17,165 nt of DNA from Spirochaetales bacterium (GTDB taxonomy: Bacteria; Spirochaetota; Spirochaetia; DSM-16054; Sediminispirochaetaceae), in the NCBI GenBank assembly GCA_021767325.1, contig JAASTM010000007.1:1-17165 (forward strand). Reading direction: 5' to 3'. Both the position numbers and the translations under genes were made by a program. The notes below the pieces were generated by a model. It was not told the origin of the DNA, made no database searches, and worked only from the letters and a program-made list of their open reading frames with translations. Positions 15,011-17,165 of the stretch are shown piece by piece. How positions within the stretch are numbered: position 1 is the first letter of the stretch; each line of letters begins with the position of its first letter.

Positions 15011-15952
15011 ATGGTTAAAATAGTATTGCTGTTCCGGATGATCAGTTTCACAGTGCTGTTTATCTCGCTGGCACTGGGGATTCTGGCTTACCAGAAATCA
15101 CCGCGCAGATGGCTGCGTTTTTTTCTCATCTACATGGGTTTCGAAGCTGTCTACAGTGTGAGCTTTACCTTCGTATTTTATTCGATTGTGTATCTATCTG
15201 ATAAGCCAGCCACGCCGAGCGCTGTTTTCATCCTGTTTCAGATTATCACCGCGGCAGCAATATTGTATTTTGCTCCGCGTTTTCTGTTAGAACTCACCGT
15301 TACGACCTCTAAGCCTGTACGAGTTCGCAGCGCTCAGATTGCACTCCTGGTCCTGCCGGTTGCAGTAGCTGTCCTCACAGTACTTGCGCAGTTGCCGAAC
15401 ACATTTCAGGCACTGGCTGTTTTCGCGGAGCAGAACAACCGTTCTATTTCAGCCTTTTTTTATCTTTATTTGACCATCTTTTTTGTAGTCTCTCTTTTCC
15501 GCAGGAAGCAGATTCCCTCCGGCCGCTGGCGACGTGAGATTCTCATATTCATCGCCGGAGCCACCCTGTTTCATCTGGTGTGGGTAATCGATGTGGCCTT
15601 ACTCGATATCAAACTCGACCAGGAAGGTCCTCTGCGGGGTATTCTTTTGACCAATGCATTGTACGAAATATTCTGGGGTCTGGTGGTTGCTGTTCCGGCA
15701 ATCTCAGATATAAACGCGAAAAGCTCATCTGCCGAAGCGGTAAGGGTATCTCCGGAGTTCATCCGGGAGTACGGCCTGAGCGCCCGTGAGCAGGAGGTAT
15801 TGCCGCTTTTATGCGATGGTATGAGCAGCAAAGACATCGCCGAAACCCTCTTTATCTCTCCGAGAACAGTAGAAAACCACATTCACAGCATCTACCGCAA
15901 GTGCGGTGTGAAACGACGGCTCGAGCTGGTCAAACTCGCCGGCCGCTATTGA
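15011..15952 (+). CDS. Seven-helix membrane protein with LuxR-type DNA-binding domain
   Basis: A 313-aa protein. The first 235 residues show seven hydrophobic segments (about 9-27, 36-60, 70-96, 109-127, 146-163, 177-199, 208-232). A LuxR/GerE helix-turn-helix follows at about 254-311 (YGLSAREQEVLPLL, DIAETLFISPRTVENHIHSIYRKCG). It is probably a membrane-bound transcription factor that senses a signal in or through the membrane, with the DNA-binding domain in the cytoplasm. Its helix-turn-helix is close to that of the FHA-LuxR protein (30 of 56 positions identical by hand alignment). It follows the CPBP/S41 cassette by 49 bases and has its own promoter, so it likely controls that cassette, itself, or both. 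Release by one of the neighbouring intramembrane proteases is conceivable but only a guess. Confidence 0.9.
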   Translation: MVKIVLLFRMISFTVLFISLALGILAYQKSPRRWLRFFLIYMGFEAVYSVSFTFVFYSIVYLSDKPATPSAVFILFQIITAAAILYFAPRFLLELTVTTSKPVRVRSAQIALLVLPVAVAVLTVLAQLPNTFQALAVFAEQNNRSISAFFYLYLTIFFVVSLFRRKQIPSGRWRREILIFIAGATLFHLVWVIDVALLDIKLDQEGPLRGILLTNALYEIFWGLVVAVPAISDINAKSSSAEAVRVSPEFIREYGLSAREQEVLPLLCDGMSSKDIAETLFISPRTVENHIHSIYRKCGVKRRLELVKLAGRY

Positions 15953-15966
15953 CTATGCACTCCGCT

Positions 15967-15990
15967 GCGTCCAACGATGCGTATGGACGC
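15967..15990. repeat. Hairpin after the membrane LuxR gene
   Basis: GCGTCCA (15967-15973) and TGGACGC (15984-15990) form a perfect 7-bp stem with a 10-base loop, 14 bases past the LuxR stop. No T-run follows on the plus strand, so it is at best a weak or factor-assisted terminator for that gene. Confidence 0.4.
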
Positions 15991-16015
15991 CTGCCTGGAG
16001 GTAATAAGAAAGTAT

Positions 16016-16088
16016 AAAAAACGGCCGGCATGCATTTGCCTGATCGCCAGCTTACAGCTTTCAAGCTGATATTACATACACCGGCCGT
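16016..16088 (-). terminator. Compound hairpin, likely terminator of the hydrogenase gene
   Basis: ACGGCCGG (16021-16028) and CCGGCCGT (16081-16088) form an 8-bp GC-rich stem. Inside the loop a second inverted repeat occurs (CAGCTT at 16055-16060 against AAGCTG at 16063-16068, with a further CAGCTT copy at 16048-16053). Read on the minus strand, the outer stem is followed directly by a T-run (16021-16016), as expected of a Rho-independent terminator for the hydrogenase gene ending at 16109. The 52-base loop is long. Confidence 0.5.
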
Positions 16089-16108
16089 GTAGGGGCACTT
16101 GTACAGTC

Positions 16109-17165
16109 CTATATTTGATACAGGGGCCGAGGAGAATAGGTGGTGTGCAAGTATTTGTGAGAAACTTCACTGAGCGGCTCACCGAGAAAATCTTTGTACA
16201 ACTGCTGGATCTCCGGATTCTGATGCGAAGCCCGTACCTCTGAGTTTTCATCATCTTTGTATAGACCTGCTATGCGCTTGGCCCTGATTTCGTCGGTAGT
16301 TCCGTAGGGTTGACCTCCGCCGGCAATACATCCGCCGCGACAAGCCATGACTTCGATGAAATGATAGGGCGGCTCTTTTCCGGCGTCCCGGGCCGCACGA
16401 ACTTCTCTCAGCAGTGCGGCAATATTTGCCATGCCGTGTGCCAGAGCTACCCGTATCTCTTTACCATCTATTTCGATTTTACCAGCTCGCACACCGTCCA
16501 TTCCACGCACTGCCTTGACATTCATGTTCTCGAGCTCCCGGCCGGTGAGAAAGTAATGGGCGCTGCGGATGGCTGCCTCCATCACTCCACCGGTATTACC
16601 AAAAATGGTTGCAGCTCCGGAGTACTTTCCGATGGGGCTGTCGGCGTGTTCTTCAGGTAAGCGTTTGAAGTCCACTCCCGCCGAACGGATCAAGCGGGCC
16701 AGCTCACGGGTGGTTAGAACCACATCGACATCCTGCTCTCCCGAGGAGTACATATTCTCACAACGGGTAATCTCATATTTTTTCGCGGTGCAAGGCATGA
16801 TTGCTACAGAGTAGATATCATCGGGGCTCATATTATTGTTTTGTGCATAGTATGTTTTTATCATCGATCCCTGCATCATCATTGGCGACTTTGCGGTAGA
16901 AAAATTGGGAATCATATCGGGAAAATACTTTTCCATATAATCCGTCCAGGCCGGACAACAGCTGGTGAGCTGGGGAAGATCATGAGAGCCGTCCTGCACC
17001 CGTTTCACGAACTCGCTGGCTTCCTCCATAATGGTGAGATCAGCGCCGAAGTTAGTATCGAAGACCGCATCCACCCCTACCCGTCGCAGCGCTGCGTAGA
17101 TCTTGCCTGTTGTTATCTCGCCCGGCTCATAGCCAAAGTCCTCTCCCAGAGCTACTCTCACAGAA
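16109..17165 (-). CDS. [FeFe]-hydrogenase catalytic domain, 5' part beyond window
   Basis: The C-terminal 352 or so residues of an iron-only hydrogenase, which reversibly makes H2 from protons and reduced ferredoxin or NAD(P)H. All three H-cluster signatures are intact. Counting from the codon at 17161, they are TSCCPAW with C68-C69, MPCTAKKYE with C124, and MACRGGCIAGGGQP with C274 and C278. FGNTGGVMEAA and the ending SHKYLHTTYSPRP are also typical. The frame runs off the right edge: the codons just inside it read S-V-R-V-A-L-G-E, matching the family's usual internal A-P-x-V-R-V-A-L-G-E stretch, so the GTG there is not a start. Iron-sulfur domains are expected upstream but not seen. The protein is cytoplasmic and points to anaerobic fermentation. 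Confidence 0.96.
   Translation of the reverse strand, partial: SVRVALGEDFGYEPGEITTGKIYAALRRVGVDAVFDTNFGADLTIMEEASEFVKRVQDGSHDLPQLTSCCPAWTDYMEKYFPDMIPNFSTAKSPMMMQGSMIKTYYAQNNNMSPDDIYSVAIMPCTAKKYEITRCENMYSSGEQDVDVVLTTRELARLIRSAGVDFKRLPEEHADSPIGKYSGAATIFGNTGGVMEAAIRSAHYFLTGRELENMNVKAVRGMDGVRAGKIEIDGKEIRVALAHGMANIAALLREVRAARDAGKEPPYHFIEVMACRGGCIAGGGQPYGTTDEIRAKRIAGLYKDDENSEVRASHQNPEIQQLYKDFLGEPLSEVSHKYLHTTYSPRPLYQI

Noticed and set aside
16021..16088. Integron attC-like site
   Set aside because: The long imperfect palindrome is suggestive, but the GTTRRRY and RYYYAAC core sites are missing and no gene-cassette pattern surrounds it.
16029..16091. Possible 20-aa reading frame inside the compound hairpin
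   Set aside because: The nearest GGAGG is too far away and the frame coincides with the inverted-repeat structure.

Overview
The window looks like part of the chromosome of an anaerobic, fermentative, diderm bacterium of moderately high GC. The evidence is a catalytic [FeFe]-hydrogenase domain at the right edge, an outer-membrane barrel protein of the MipA/OmpV type, a lipoprotein with a canonical lipobox, and signal-peptide-bearing envelope proteins. A free-living spirochaete would fit, but the sequence alone does not prove it. Genes are tightly packed. No gene-free stretch exceeds 300 bases (the longest are about 165 and 155 bases), and I see no tRNA, rRNA, IS element or CRISPR array.

Region 1 (about 3-7903, + strand) is a MoxR/von Willebrand factor A (VWA) operon. 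The order is a truncated membrane protein resembling DUF4175 proteins, a MoxR AAA+ ATPase, a DUF58 protein, a BatA-like VWA membrane protein, and a large membrane protein with two VWA domains, one lying inside a glutamine-amidotransferase-like region. The last four genes are joined by ATGA stop/start overlaps. Four intact or near-intact MIDAS metal sites serve one ATPase, which suggests a MoxR chaperone working on membrane-anchored VWA proteins. Converging on it (7905-8465, - strand) is a one-protein FHA-LuxR regulator.

Region 2 (8543-10602) holds an unrecognised acidic 173-aa protein, a strong Rho-independent terminator, and a convergent sbcB-like exonuclease I gene.

Region 3 (10770-15952, + strand) is an envelope cassette: a 59-aa two-helix membrane peptide, a CPBP-family intramembrane protease homologue, a MipA/OmpV outer-membrane protein, an S41-protease-like lipoprotein whose natural C-terminus has been knocked out of frame, and a second CPBP homologue. 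It is followed by a seven-helix membrane LuxR-type regulator with its own consensus-like promoter, whose -10 box sits inside a perfect 7-bp inverted repeat. Three predicted proteases at the inner membrane or periplasm, an outer-membrane protein and a membrane-embedded regulator suggest an envelope sensing or proteolysis module. This is the part of the window most likely to be undescribed.

Region 4 (16109 to the right edge, - strand) is the C-terminal part of an [FeFe]-hydrogenase, followed by a GC-rich hairpin with a T-run that would end it.
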